14,684 nt of DNA from Clostridia bacterium (GCA_017503885.1 JAFVSF010000166.1:1-14684); one strand, 5' to 3'; positions 5,524 to 14,255 are shown, counted from the stretch's first letter. Notes: generated by a model from the letters alone, not told the origin. Numbers and translations are program-made.

Positions 5524-8235
5524 ATGGGACTTATTAGGTATATTCTCAGCATGGATTCAAGAAGAAGCTTAAAGCGTATCAAAGCTCAAGCAGAAGAGAT
5601 TTTAGAATTAGCACCGAAGTATGAGAAGATGACTGATGCCGAACTTAAAGAACAAACGACTGTTTTAAAGGGAAGACTTGAAAAAGGCGAAACCCTTGAA
5701 GACATTTTAAACGATGCGTTTGCTTTGGTTAGAGAGGCGTCTTATAGAGTTTTAAACATGCGTCATTATCTCGTGCAACTTATGGGTGGTATATGTGTAC
5801 ATCAAGGAAGAGTTGCCGAGCTTAAAACGGGTGAAGGTAAAACGCTTATGTCAACCCTCCCTGCATACCTTAACGCGCTTACGGGCAAAGGCGTTCACCT
5901 CGTTACGGTAAACGACTATCTTGCAAAGCGTGACGCAGAATGGATGGGCAAGGTTTATAGATTTTTAGGTCTTACCGTAGGTGTAAACGTTCACGAACTT
6001 ACCGACGATCAAAAAAGAGACGCGTATAATTGCGATATTACTTACGGAACTAATAATGAATTTGGTTTCGACTATCTCCGTGATAACCTTAAAAAGAGAA
6101 AAGCCGATATGGTTCAAAGAGGACTCAACTTTGCGATTGTCGACGAAGTAGACTCAATTTTAATTGATGAGGCGAGAACTCCTCTTATAATTTCTGGTAG
6201 AGGCGAAAAATCTTCAACTCTTTACGTTGATTGTAACAGATTTGTAAAGACTTTAAAGGCAGAGGAAGATTACGACCTTGACATCAAAGATAAAACTGTT
6301 CAAATAACTGAAGAGGGTGCAAAAAAGGCAGAAAAGTTCTTTGGTATCGAAAACTTAGCCGATATCGAACATGCAGAACTTAACCACCATATTCAACAGG
6401 CTTTAAAAGCACACTTTATCTTTAAAAGAGATACCGACTATCTTGTAAACGACGGCGAAATTATTATCGTTGACGAGTTTACAGGTCGTCTTATGATTGG
6501 TAGAAGATACTCTGAAGGTCTTCACCAAGCAATCGAGGCAAAAGAAAACGTTACGGTAAGAAACGAGAATAAAACTCACGCTACCATAACTTTCCAAAAC
6601 TATTTCCGTCTTTATACAAAACTTTCGGTTATGACGGGTACTGCAAAAACCGAAGAAGAAGAATTTAGAACTATTTACGGTTTAGACGTATTAGAAATTC
6701 CAACCAACAAGCCAGTACAAAGAATTGATTTGCCAGACGTTATTTTCTCAACGGAATCGGGCAAACTCAAGGCAATTATTAAAGAAATTACTGAAAGACA
6801 CGCTAAAGGTCAACCAATCCTCGTTGGTACGGTAACCGTAGAAAAGTCTGAAGAAATTTCTAGATGGCTTATTAAAAACAAAATTAAGCACAATATCTTA
6901 AACGCTAAAAACCACAAGCGTGAAGCAGAAATTATTGCTCAAGCAGGTAAAAAGGGTGCAGTTACTATTGCTACCAACATGGCAGGACGTGGTACGGATA
7001 TTTTGCTCGGTGGTAACCCAGAATATCTTGCAAAGCAAGACCTTCGTAACGAGGGCGTAAGCGAAGAACTTATAAACGTTGCAACCTCTTTCGTTCAAGA
7101 CGTTTCAGATGAGGTTAAAGAGGTAAGGGCAAAATATCAAGAATATTACGCAGACCACGCTAAAATAACCGACAAAGAAAAAGAAGAGGTAATAGAACTT
7201 GGTGGTCTTCACATAATTGGTACTGAAAGACACGAATCAAGACGTATTGACAATCAGCTTAGAGGTCGTAGTGGCCGTCAAGGCGATCCAGGTTCATCAC
7301 TTTTCTTTATCTCATTGGAAGATGATTTAGCAAAGAGATTCGGTGGCGAAAGGTTGCAAAGCATTTATCGTATGTTCAAGATGGAAGACGATACTGCACT
7401 TCAGTCAAAACTTCTTTCTAAATCTATTGAAAACGCACAGAGAACTATCGAAGGAAAGAACTTTGGTATAAGAAAGCATATTATTCAATACGACGACGTT
7501 ATGAATACTCAACGTCAAATTATGTATGAAGAAAGAATGAAGGTATTAAGAGGAGAAAACGTACACCAAGACGTACTCAATCTTATTCCAGATTTCGTAA
7601 CCGACATAATTAACGAAAACGTAAACAAAGGTCAAGAGCCTTCTTCGTGGGACAAAGACAAATTAAATAGAGCGTTAGAGGCAAAAGCACTTCCTCAAGA
7701 AACAGGCTTTATAACTGATGAAATTCTTGAAAAGTGGGATTACGAATATATCGTAGAAAAGACTATAGAAAAAGTTATCGAGTGTTACGAGGCAAAGATT
7801 TCTGCTATCGAAGAAGATAACGAGGGAAGACCAGAAAACGAGCATATCGATTTCCATGATTTTGAAAGATTTATATTCCTTCAAGTTGTAGACAAAAAGT
7901 GGATTGACCATATTGATGCTATGGATAAACTCAAGAGGGGTATTTCTCTCCGTGGCTATGCTCAAGAAGACCCAGTTATTGCATACAAGAAAGAAGGTCT
8001 TGATATGTTTGAAGAAATGACTGCAAGTATTCAAGACGAAGTAACTCTTCTTCTTTTAAAATCTGAAATTAAGAGAAAAGAAAGAGAAGAAGAAAAGCCA
8101 GCAGATCTCGTTGCGTCAGGTGGTAGTTTAGGTAACGAATCTCGTGGACCAATCGTAAAAACTTCTACCGTAGGTAGAAATGATCCATGTCCATGTGGTT
8201 CTGGTAAAAAGTTTAAGAACTGTTGTGGCCGTTAA
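5524..8235 (+). CDS. secA: preprotein translocase ATPase SecA
   Basis: SecA is the motor that pushes unfolded precursor proteins through the SecYEG channel at the membrane. The protein has 903 residues, full length for the family. Walker A KTGEGKT is at residues 101-107 and the DEAD-type Walker B DEVD at 207-210 (AIVDEVDSILIDEARTP). The second motor half has NMAGRGTDILLGG and the Q/R-rich GRSGRQGDPGSS segment. The C-terminus carries the zinc-binding SEC-C tail GRNDPCPCGSGKKFKNCCG, which binds SecB in proteobacteria and probably ribosomes or phospholipid elsewhere. GGAG at about 5513 sets the start, and MGLIRYIL is a usual SecA beginning. Only one secA is seen, so this is taken as the housekeeping copy. 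The gene appears transcribed alone: a structured leader precedes it and repeat R3 follows. Confidence 0.97.
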   Translation: MGLIRYILSMDSRRSLKRIKAQAEEILELAPKYEKMTDAELKEQTTVLKGRLEKGETLEDILNDAFALVREASYRVLNMRHYLVQLMGGICVHQGRVAELKTGEGKTLMSTLPAYLNALTGKGVHLVTVNDYLAKRDAEWMGKVYRFLGLTVGVNVHELTDDQKRDAYNCDITYGTNNEFGFDYLRDNLKKRKADMVQRGLNFAIVDEVDSILIDEARTPLIISGRGEKSSTLYVDCNRFVKTLKAEEDYDLDIKDKTVQITEEGAKKAEKFFGIENLADIEHAELNHHIQQALKAHFIFKRDTDYLVNDGEIIIVDEFTGRLMIGRRYSEGLHQAIEAKENVTVRNENKTHATITFQNYFRLYTKLSVMTGTAKTEEEEFRTIYGLDVLEIPTNKPVQRIDLPDVIFSTESGKLKAIIKEITERHAKGQPILVGTVTVEKSEEISRWLIKNKIKHNILNAKNHKREAEIIAQAGKKGAVTIATNMAGRGTDILLGGNPEYLAKQDLRNEGVSEELINVATSFVQDVSDEVKEVRAKYQEYYADHAKITDKEKEEVIELGGLHIIGTERHESRRIDNQLRGRSGRQGDPGSSLFFISLEDDLAKRFGGERLQSIYRMFKMEDDTALQSKLLSKSIENAQRTIEGKNFGIRKHIIQYDDVMNTQRQIMYEERMKVLRGENVHQDVLNLIPDFVTDIINENVNKGQEPSSWDKDKLNRALEAKALPQETGFITDEILEKWDYEYIVEKTIEKVIECYEAKISAIEEDNEGRPENEHIDFHDFERFIFLQVVDKKWIDHIDAMDKLKRGISLRGYAQEDPVIAYKKEGLDMFEEMTASIQDEVTLLLLKSEIKRKEREEEKPADLVASGGSLGNESRGPIVKTSTVGRNDPCPCGSGKKFKNCCGR

Positions 8236-8238
8236 AAA

Positions 8239-8431
8239 GGCTTATAAACGGCGTTATACGTCGTTACTGTTTCAAAAAGCCGACAACAATGACCTCGTCG
8301 CAAATAGGCTTATTGTCAGCAAATTGTTGAACTAATTTGCAAGACTTTGTAGCCTTTTGCTCCTCTTCCCAAAAATTCTTGATAAGCAATTATTTTTGGG
8401 AGCCCTAAAGATGGATGCAACTTCAAGTTGC
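8239..8431 (+). repeat. structured dispersed repeat, copy R3
   Basis: The 193-base element begins three bases after the secA stop codon, so it would form the secA 3' untranslated region. Outer GGCTT (8239-8243) pairs with AAGCC (8277-8281) around AACGGCG-TTATA-CGTCGTT (8247-8265). Both helices occupy the positions of paired but different sequences in R1. From 8287 onward only one base differs from R1 (a G for A at the end of the GCAAATTA arm, which becomes a G-U wobble if the + strand is the RNA). It ends with the GCAACT-TCA-AGTTGC hairpin. The rest of the gap to 8631 holds a hairpin (8480-8505) and the prfB ribosome site. No clear prfB promoter was found. Confidence 0.75.
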
Positions 8432-8471
8432 TGAGTTTTTAAATTTCATTTTATAAACGCATAAACAATCT

Positions 8472-8505
8472 AAAACAAAAAGCGTAGCCAACTACGGCTA
8501 CGCTT
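8472..8505 (-). terminator. intrinsic terminator on the minus strand without an obvious gene
   Basis: AAGCGTAGCC and GGCTACGCTT (8480-8489 and 8496-8505) form a perfect 10-bp stem with a six-base loop. The T-rich tract follows on the minus strand (TTTTTGTTTT, 8481-8472), not on the + strand. No minus-strand gene ends here, so it may end an antisense transcript from the prfB region or act as a 5' hairpin in the prfB leader. Confidence 0.55.
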
Positions 8506-8631
8506 AAAATACTTAAAGGGTTATATTTAGCCCTTAAAAACAAAACTTTACGCACAAAATTATAAAAGGACAATTGCCAAAACCAAAAAGCGTAAAGAAC
8601 TATTCATTTTTTAATTTAAGGAGGTTTTATC

Positions 8632-9730
8632 ATGGTAAGATACGACATTTACGAAGAAAAAATCAGAGGACTTCACAAGACTTTAGCAGAGGCAGGATAC
8701 TCTCTTTGACGTCGACAATCTCAGAATTAAATTAAAAGAATTAGAAGCAGAACTTGAAAAGCCAGAGGTATGGTCTGATATTCAAAAGTCTGCACAAATA
8801 AGCCGTGAGGCTCAATCTGTAAGAAACAAACTCAACGTTTTCGACAAGGCTATGACGGCGGTAAACGATGCAGAAATTATGATTCAACTTGCTCAAGAAG
8901 AGGGCGACGAGAGCATAATTGAAGAGGTTGACCGTGATTTAACCATTGCCGAAAAAGAAATAGAAGAAATTAGACTTCGCACGCTTTTACGTGGCAAGTA
9001 CGATTCTTGTGATGCTATTTTAACTCTTCACGCAGGTGCTGGTGGCACGGAGGCTTGCGACTGGACGGAAATGCTTTACAGAATGTACATTTGCTATGCA
9101 GAAAAGCACGATTTCAAACTTACCGAGTATGATAGGTTAGACGGCGATGGTGCAGGTTTAAAGTCAGTTTGTTTTAAAATTGAAGGCGAAAACGTTTACG
9201 GCTATTTAAAGGCTGAAAAGGGTATTCATAGACTTGTTAGAATTTCTCCTTTCGATGCTAACGCACGTAGACAAACGTCGTTTTCTTCAGTTGACGTAAT
9301 GCCTGATATTCAAGACGACGACGATATCGAAATTCGCCCAGAAGATTTAAAAGTTGATACCTATCGTTCTAGTGGTGCAGGTGGTCAACACGTAAATAAA
9401 ACTGAATCGGCTATAAGAATTACCCATATTCCTACGGGTATTATCGTTGCTTGCCAAAACGAGCGTAGCCAAATTCAAAACCGTGAACAAGCAATGCGTA
9501 TGCTTAGGTCTAAACTCCTTGAAAAGAGAGAAGAAGAGAGAATGGCAGAGGCTAGCGAAATAAAGGGCGAAATAAAGAAAATAGAATGGGGTAGCCAAAT
9601 TAGAAGTTACGTTTTCTGCCCTTATACTATGGTTAAAGACCATAGAACTGGCAGTGAAACGGGTAACGTAGATGCTGTTATGGACGGCGAAATTGACCAA
9701 TTCATTATAGACTACCTTAAAAAGAGTTAA
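8632..9730 (+). CDS. prfB: peptide chain release factor 2, made by programmed +1 frameshift
   Basis: RF2 ends translation at UGA and UAA codons. The first 25 codons run from the ATG at 8632 to an in-frame TGA (8707-8709). Shifting +1 at CTT-TGA-C and resuming at GAC (8708) gives a 365-residue protein, the same length as E. coli RF2. With this start the stop-codon-reading SPF tripeptide lies at 205-207 and the catalytic GGQ at 250-252, exactly the E. coli numbering, which confirms the frameshift. The ATG has a strong AAGGAGG (8618-8624) seven bases upstream. An ATG at 8852 opens the uninterrupted part, but starting there would lose 73 residues. tsaD begins one base after the stop codon, so the two genes are probably translationally coupled. 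Expression should be autoregulated, because low RF2 activity at TGA favours the shift. Confidence 0.96.
8704..8710 (+). promoter_or_regulatory. prfB: prfB programmed +1 frameshift site
   Basis: CTTTGAC is the classic RF2 slippery site: peptidyl-tRNA on CTT slips to TTT while TGA awaits RF2. The usual Shine-Dalgarno-like AGGGGG, three bases before CTT in E. coli, is not present. The nearest purine-rich sequence is GAGGCAGGA (8689-8697), six bases before CTT. The stimulator is therefore weaker and further away than the textbook case. Confidence 0.93.
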
Positions 9731-9731
9731 T

Positions 9732-10775
9732 ATGTACGCCGATAAATTAAAAGATTACAAAATAAAAGACGATGCGATAATACTTGCTATCGAATCCTCT
9801 TGTGACGAGACTGCGGCGGCGGTCATAAAAGGAGGTAGAGAAATTCTCTCTTCCGAAATTATGTCCTCTTCTGCAGAGCATATTAAGTTCGGTGGCGTAG
9901 TGCCAGAGATTGCCTCAAGGGCTCATACCGTTGCAATATCTCTCGTTGTAGAAAAGGCGATAGAGAGTGCAGGAATAACCTTACAAGACCTAGACGCTAT
10001 AGCCGTGACTTATGGTGCAGGGCTTTTAGGTGCGTTATTAGTTGGGGTTAGTTATGCTAAAACGCTTGCTTATTCTCTTTCAATACCACTTGTGCCAGTA
10101 AGCCACATAAGGGGGCATTTATCTGCATCTTATCTTGAAAATAAAGAGTTAGAGCCACCGTTTATTAGCCTTTTGGCAAGTGGTGGACATACTGCCATTA
10201 TACACGTAAAAAGTTATACAAAGTACCAAATTTTAGGTTCTACTTTAGATGATGCCGTAGGCGAGGCGTTCGACAAGGTGGCTAGGGTATTAGGACTTTC
10301 ATATCCAGGTGGACCTAACGTTGAAAGGCTTGCAAAAGAGGGGGAAAACAACGTTAAACTTCCTAAAATGCTCAAAGGAGAGGGAGGTTATAACTTTTCC
10401 TACAGTGGGCTTAAAACGGCAGTTATCAACTATAAACACGGCAAAGAACAAAAGGGCGAGGAGTTTTCAAAAGCCGATCTTGCGTGTTCTTTCCAATGTT
10501 CGGCAGTTGATATTCTCGTTCAAAAGGCAATCGAGGCAAGTGATGAGTTTGGCATAAACGTTATTACGGCAGGTGGTGGCGTAGTTGCTAACGGATATTT
10601 AAGAGAGCGTCTTTTGTTGGAGTGTCAAAAAAGGGGCAAAAAACTTATTCTTCCACCAAAGTGGCTTTGCACGGATAACGCTGCAATGATAGGTGCAGAG
10701 GGGTACGTTCAATACAAAAACGGCAACTTTGCAGGCATAGACCTAAATGCAAAAGCAAGAGTTGATTTAGCATAA
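9732..10775 (+). CDS. tsaD: tRNA N6-threonylcarbamoyladenosine synthase subunit TsaD
   Basis: TsaD transfers the threonylcarbamoyl group to A37 of tRNAs that read ANN codons, working with TsaB, TsaE and (for the precursor) TsaC; none of those is in the window. The protein is 347 residues. It has AIESSCDETAAAV near the N-terminus (19-31), metal ligands H125 and H129 in HIRGH, the nucleotide-binding SGGHT (150-154), GEAFDKVARVLGL (177-189), and a C-terminal CTDNAAMIG with D315 as the third metal ligand. The residue between the histidines is R rather than the E of the common HMEGH form. The first dozen residues extend beyond the usual start, but no later ATG fits before AIESSCDET. Translation is probably coupled to prfB (one-base gap). 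The downstream neighbour is convergent. Confidence 0.95.
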   Translation: MYADKLKDYKIKDDAIILAIESSCDETAAAVIKGGREILSSEIMSSSAEHIKFGGVVPEIASRAHTVAISLVVEKAIESAGITLQDLDAIAVTYGAGLLGALLVGVSYAKTLAYSLSIPLVPVSHIRGHLSASYLENKELEPPFISLLASGGHTAIIHVKSYTKYQILGSTLDDAVGEAFDKVARVLGLSYPGGPNVERLAKEGENNVKLPKMLKGEGGYNFSYSGLKTAVINYKHGKEQKGEEFSKADLACSFQCSAVDILVQKAIEASDEFGINVITAGGGVVANGYLRERLLLECQKRGKKLILPPKWLCTDNAAMIGAEGYVQYKNGNFAGIDLNAKARVDLA

Positions 10776-10782
10776 AACTAGC

Positions 10783-11130
10783 CTATAAGTCGATAAATAG
10801 TGTTATTTGAGCAGTTTTACGGATAAAAGTTCCACTAAACACCCAAAACTCATTGACAAAACCAACGATTATAAAAAACAAATTTATTACTACAATAACG
10901 GGCATAAAAACCATTAAAAATAGGCTACGTGTTCTAAAACGCAATATAAACGCACCTAGGTAAATTCCTAATGCTCCACCCAGTATTGCAGTAACGAATA
11001 AATTTCCATCTCTAATCTTGTTACAGTTGCCCTCTTCTTCGTTTTTCTTTTGGCTGTTAAGTAGCATAAACGAGTAGACGTTTACGGAAACGTAGTATAC
11101 GATTACGAGAATTTTCAACAATATTAACAT
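10783..11130 (-). CDS. DUF1294-like small membrane protein
   Basis: The 115-residue protein has about three hydrophobic segments (residues 2-24, 45-64 and 70-91). The pattern after the first segment, NVYSF, then ILGGALGIYLGAFILRFRTRS, matches the GGxxGxxxGxxxxRxKT-type core of the DUF1294 family of small membrane proteins, whose function is unknown. It is the only clear minus-strand gene here, converging on tsaD (seven-base gap) and diverging from the ygiQ-like gene (36-base gap). No good ribosome site is visible before the ATG at 11130, so expression may be low or the start may be leaderless. The ORF is continuous and its hydrophobic pattern is unlikely by chance opposite non-coding DNA. Confidence 0.75.
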   Translation of the reverse strand: MLILLKILVIVYYVSVNVYSFMLLNSQKKNEEEGNCNKIRDGNLFVTAILGGALGIYLGAFILRFRTRSLFLMVFMPVIVVINLFFIIVGFVNEFWVFSGTFIRKTAQITLFIDL

Positions 11131-11166
11131 ACATAGAGTATGTGTCTTCTTCGGAGGAAATAAACA

Positions 11167-13008
11167 ATGTTTTTACCTATAAGTTGGGAAGAGACCGAGG
11201 GCTATCTTGACTTCGTTCTCATTGCCTCTGACGCCTACGTGGACCATCCTACTTACGGACACGCCGTAATTGCAAGGGTGGTAGAGAGCAGGGGCTTTAA
11301 AATTGGAATAATACCACAACCGATAACCGACGATGATTATCGAGTTTTGCCAACCCCAAATATAGCGTATTTAGTTAGTGGTGGCGTAGTTGATTCAATG
11401 GTAAACAACTATACCGTTGCAAAAAATAAAAGAAAGGGCGACGTTTATAGTCCAACTTCAAAACAAGGCAAACGTCCAGATAGACAAGTTACAGTTTATA
11501 CTAAAACTTTAAAAAGGCTTTTCCCCGAAATTCCCGTTATCATAGGTGGCGTGGAGGCGAGTCTTCGTAGATTTGCTCATTACGATTATTGGGCAGATAC
11601 GGTTATGCAATCTATACTTACAGATAGTGGAGCAGACATGCTTATCTACGGTATGGGCGAAAAACCGACGTGGGATATTTTAGATAGACTTTCTAAACAT
11701 ATTCCTTTGCGTAAAATACGAGACGTTAGGGGTACTAGCGTAGTTATTAGTGGAGACGAGGTAGAAAGTTTTAGGCAAAAAGGAGCAGTAATACTTCCAT
11801 CTTTCGACGAGGTTAGAAGCGATAAAATGAAATACGCTAAAGCCTTTCGCCAACAAGAGAGGAATACCGACGCTTTAAACGCAGACGTGCTTATTCAAAA
11901 ACAAGCAGACGGCAAATACGTATTGCAAAATAAGCCTGCATACCCACTTACGGAAGAGGAAATGGATGAAGTTTATTCCCTTCCTTATGAGAGAACTTGG
12001 CACCCAATTTACGACAAAGAGGGTGGCATTAAATCTATTGAAGAGGTTAAGTTTTCGGTTACAAGCCATAGGGGTTGCTATGGTAGTTGTTCGTTTTGTT
12101 CTATTAACTATCATCAAGGCAGAAGAATACAAAAGCGTAGCGATAAGTCGATTATCGACGAAATTGAACTTTTAACAAAGGATAAAGATTTTAAAGGATA
12201 CATAAACGACTTGTCTGGTCCGTCGGCAAATTTTAGAGAGCCTGCGTGCGACAAGCAAAAGACTCACGGGGTTTGTAAAGATAAGTATTGTATTGGTTAT
12301 ACACCGTGCAAAAACTTAAAGGTGGACCATACGGGCTTTTTAGAACTTTTGAAAAAGGCAAGGAGCGTACCGGGGGTTAAAAAGGTATTTATCCGTAGTG
12401 GAATAAGATACGACTACGTGGTTTACGATAAAGAGAGTAACGTTTTAGAAACGCTTTGCGCTCATCATATAAGTGGACAACTTAAAGTTGCTCCAGAGCA
12501 TATGAGCGATAGAGTTTTAAAGGCAATGAATAAGCCTTCGTTTTCAGTTTATAAAACCTTTGCAGATAAATATAAGGCGATAAACGCATCTATTGGCAAA
12601 AAGCAGTTTATAGTGCCGTACCTTATATCTTCTCATCCGGAAAGTAGGGTGGAAGACGCTATAAAACTTACCGAATATTTAAAGAGCATTCACTATATGC
12701 CAGAGCAAGTGCAGGATTTTTATCCTACACCGTCAACTAGGGCAACTTGTATGTATTACACGGGCATAGACCCAGACACCTTGCAAGAGGTATACGTTCC
12801 TAAGTCGCCAAAGGAAAAAGCAACCCAAAGGGCGTTACTTCAGTACAGGCTTCCACAAAACGCCGAACTTATAAAAGAGGCGTATAAATCGTGTGGAAAA
12901 TTAGCCGAGAGCAAAAAGACTGCCACAGCAAGTAAAAAAACTACAAACTCAAGTAAAAAATCTTTAAATAAGGTTGCAAAAAATAAAAAATATGGTAAAA
13001 TAAAATAG
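11167..13008 (+). CDS. YgiQ-family radical SAM protein (UPF0313)
   Basis: The 613-residue protein begins FLPISWEE, as YgiQ proteins do. Its N-terminal half resembles a B12-binding-like fold (IIGGVEASLRRFAHYDYW at 125-142 is a family hallmark). The radical SAM cluster motif CxxxCxxC is at C304, C308 and C311 (SHRGCYGSCSFCSINYHQGR). A cysteine-rich CKDKYCIGYTPC segment, then KVAPEHMSDRVL and EQVQDFYPTPST, complete the family pattern. The substrate is unknown. The last 35 residues are a Lys/Ser-rich tail of low complexity, probably disordered and possibly nucleic-acid binding. GGAGG at 11153-11157 sets the start. nrdR follows after 14 bases, so the two are likely one transcription unit. Confidence 0.9.
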   Translation: MFLPISWEETEGYLDFVLIASDAYVDHPTYGHAVIARVVESRGFKIGIIPQPITDDDYRVLPTPNIAYLVSGGVVDSMVNNYTVAKNKRKGDVYSPTSKQGKRPDRQVTVYTKTLKRLFPEIPVIIGGVEASLRRFAHYDYWADTVMQSILTDSGADMLIYGMGEKPTWDILDRLSKHIPLRKIRDVRGTSVVISGDEVESFRQKGAVILPSFDEVRSDKMKYAKAFRQQERNTDALNADVLIQKQADGKYVLQNKPAYPLTEEEMDEVYSLPYERTWHPIYDKEGGIKSIEEVKFSVTSHRGCYGSCSFCSINYHQGRRIQKRSDKSIIDEIELLTKDKDFKGYINDLSGPSANFREPACDKQKTHGVCKDKYCIGYTPCKNLKVDHTGFLELLKKARSVPGVKKVFIRSGIRYDYVVYDKESNVLETLCAHHISGQLKVAPEHMSDRVLKAMNKPSFSVYKTFADKYKAINASIGKKQFIVPYLISSHPESRVEDAIKLTEYLKSIHYMPEQVQDFYPTPSTRATCMYYTGIDPDTLQEVYVPKSPKEKATQRALLQYRLPQNAELIKEAYKSCGKLAESKKTATASKKTTNSSKKSLNKVAKNKKYGKIK

Positions 13009-13022
13009 TATGGAGGTGGGTT

Positions 13023-13493
13023 ATGAAGTGCATGTATTGTGGACACACGGATAGTAAGGTTATAGACTCTCGCCCGTCAGAAGACGGAACTGCAATTCGT
13101 AGAAGAAGAGAATGCAACAACTGCAACAAGAGATTTACAACCTACGAGACCATTGAAACTACGCCGATACTCGTTATAAAGACAAACGGAAATAGACAGG
13201 CGTTTGATGCAAACAAACTTAAAAACGGCATAATCAAGTCGTGCGAAAAACGCCCAGTTCCAATGTATAAAATCGACGAACTTGTCGAGAATATTCAAAA
13301 GAAAATCTATAACTCCTTAGAGCAAGAAGTTTCTTCTAAAAAGATAGGCGAAATGGTAATGGAGGGGTTAAAGGAAATAGATGAAGTAGCGTACGTTCGC
13401 TTTGCTTCGGTATATCGTTCTTTCAAAGATATCTCAACCTTTATGAAAGAGCTTGAAAAATTACAAAAAAACAATGGTGGTAAAAAGAAATGA
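13023..13493 (+). CDS. nrdR: transcriptional repressor NrdR
   Basis: NrdR senses ATP/dATP and represses ribonucleotide reductase genes by binding paired NrdR boxes. The protein is 156 residues, a usual length. A zinc ribbon with C3, C6, C31 and C34 (CMYCG and CNNC) is followed by RFTTYET and an ATP-cone domain from about residue 49 to 139 (VIKTNGNRQAFDANKL...VAYVRFASVYRSF). GGAGG at 13012-13016 precedes the ATG by six bases. It overlaps the next gene by four bases (ATGA, 13490-13493). Neither a ribonucleotide reductase gene nor a pair of NrdR boxes was found in the window, so its targets lie elsewhere. Confidence 0.95.
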   Translation: MKCMYCGHTDSKVIDSRPSEDGTAIRRRRECNNCNKRFTTYETIETTPILVIKTNGNRQAFDANKLKNGIIKSCEKRPVPMYKIDELVENIQKKIYNSLEQEVSSKKIGEMVMEGLKEIDEVAYVRFASVYRSFKDISTFMKELEKLQKNNGGKKK

Positions 13494-14167
13494 GAAAGAT
13501 TTTAAGTTTTATTTTATGCGTGATTATGACGGTATCTGTTCTTACCTTAACAGGTTGTAAAGATAAAAATGCCGTAGGTTTAGAGTGGCAAGTTAAAAAT
13601 TACACGACGACCGTAGGTAGCGAGGCAGGTGCTGTAGTACAAAAAGTTGGTTTTAAAGTTACCAGAGGTGGAACGAAAATCAAAGACGTTTGGGTTAACG
13701 TGAGAGAAATCGAGGGCGAAAACGCAAAGTTTACTTTCTGCAAATACAAGACTTATACTAGCAACGATATAACTAGCGACCTTTACGTAGACGGCAATCT
13801 TTTAAACGGTGGACCAGTAGTTGTTACTGCTCAACAAGTAAAAGACGCTAACAAAACGGCAAAGGGTTGGATAAAAATCAATACCGAAAGTTGGGCGTTT
13901 AATAATGATAACGTAATGATGTCTATACCAAGTGGCGTTACTTTAAGAGAAATCGTATTCGTTGGCGAAAACGATAAAGTATTAACTGCAGACATTTATA
14001 GAGCGTACGTAGTAGTTGAAGTAAAAGTCGACCGTAAAGAAGTTAAAACCTACTTAAAAGAGTTTACAAAAGCAGAACTTTTAACTTATGCAGGAACGGC
14101 AGTTTGTGGTATTCCAACCTTCCTTTTAGACAATCAAGAGGCGTTTGCAACTAGAAACGGTAAATAA
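13490..14167 (+). CDS. predicted lipoprotein of unknown function coupled to nrdR
   Basis: The 225-residue product has a type II signal peptide: MRK, a hydrophobic stretch, then the lipobox LTGC with the lipidated cysteine at 23. The mature part appears beta-rich, with alternating hydrophobic residues and an acidic/aromatic start (GLEWQVKNYTTTVGS). It should sit on the outer face of the cell membrane. I do not recognise the family; a carbohydrate- or ligand-binding beta-sandwich is only a guess. The start codon overlaps the nrdR stop (ATGA), and no good separate ribosome site is seen, so translation probably depends on nrdR. A strong terminator 17 bases downstream ends the unit. Confidence 0.8.
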   Translation: MRKILSFILCVIMTVSVLTLTGCKDKNAVGLEWQVKNYTTTVGSEAGAVVQKVGFKVTRGGTKIKDVWVNVREIEGENAKFTFCKYKTYTSNDITSDLYVDGNLLNGGPVVVTAQQVKDANKTAKGWIKINTESWAFNNDNVMMSIPSGVTLREIVFVGENDKVLTADIYRAYVVVEVKVDRKEVKTYLKEFTKAELLTYAGTAVCGIPTFLLDNQEAFATRNGK

Positions 14168-14183
14168 TTTAGCAAAACAAACG

Positions 14184-14217
14184 TGAGCCGAGCGAATTTT
14201 CGCTCGGCTCATTTTTT
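14184..14217 (+). terminator. strong intrinsic terminator after the nrdR-lipoprotein unit
   Basis: TGAGCCGAGCG (14184-14194) and CGCTCGGCTCA (14201-14211) form a perfect 11-bp stem with a six-base loop, followed by six Ts (14212-14217). Confidence 0.93.
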
Positions 14218-14226
14218 ATGAAAATA

Positions 14227-14255
14227 TTGACAAAGAACTTTTAAAGTGTTACAAT
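14227..14255 (+). promoter_or_regulatory. promoter of the Ser/Glu-rich lipoprotein gene
   Basis: TTGACA (14227-14232) and TACAAT (14250-14255) are spaced by 17 bases. The start would be near 14262, within the palindrome at 14250-14273 and about 45 bases before the ATG at 14307. Confidence 0.8.

Noticed and set aside
7675..8034. 119-codon minus-strand ORF inside secA, and similar antisense ORFs inside prfB, galE and ygiQ
   Set aside because: They lie wholly within well-identified genes, have no ribosome sites or recognisable domains, and are expected from the codon usage of the real genes.
8852..9730. A shorter RF2 starting at the ATG at 8852
   Set aside because: It would lack 73 N-terminal residues. 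The frameshifted product from 8632 puts SPF and GGQ at exactly the E. coli residue numbers, and only 8632 has a strong ribosome site.
13008..13023. NrdR boxes near nrdR (autoregulation)
   Set aside because: No sequence resembling paired ACACTATATATAGTGT-type boxes was found upstream of nrdR or elsewhere by eye.
12941..13129. Minus-strand ORFs across the ygiQ-nrdR junction
   Set aside because: They are low-complexity shadows of the Lys/Ser-rich YgiQ tail and the nrdR start, without ribosome sites.
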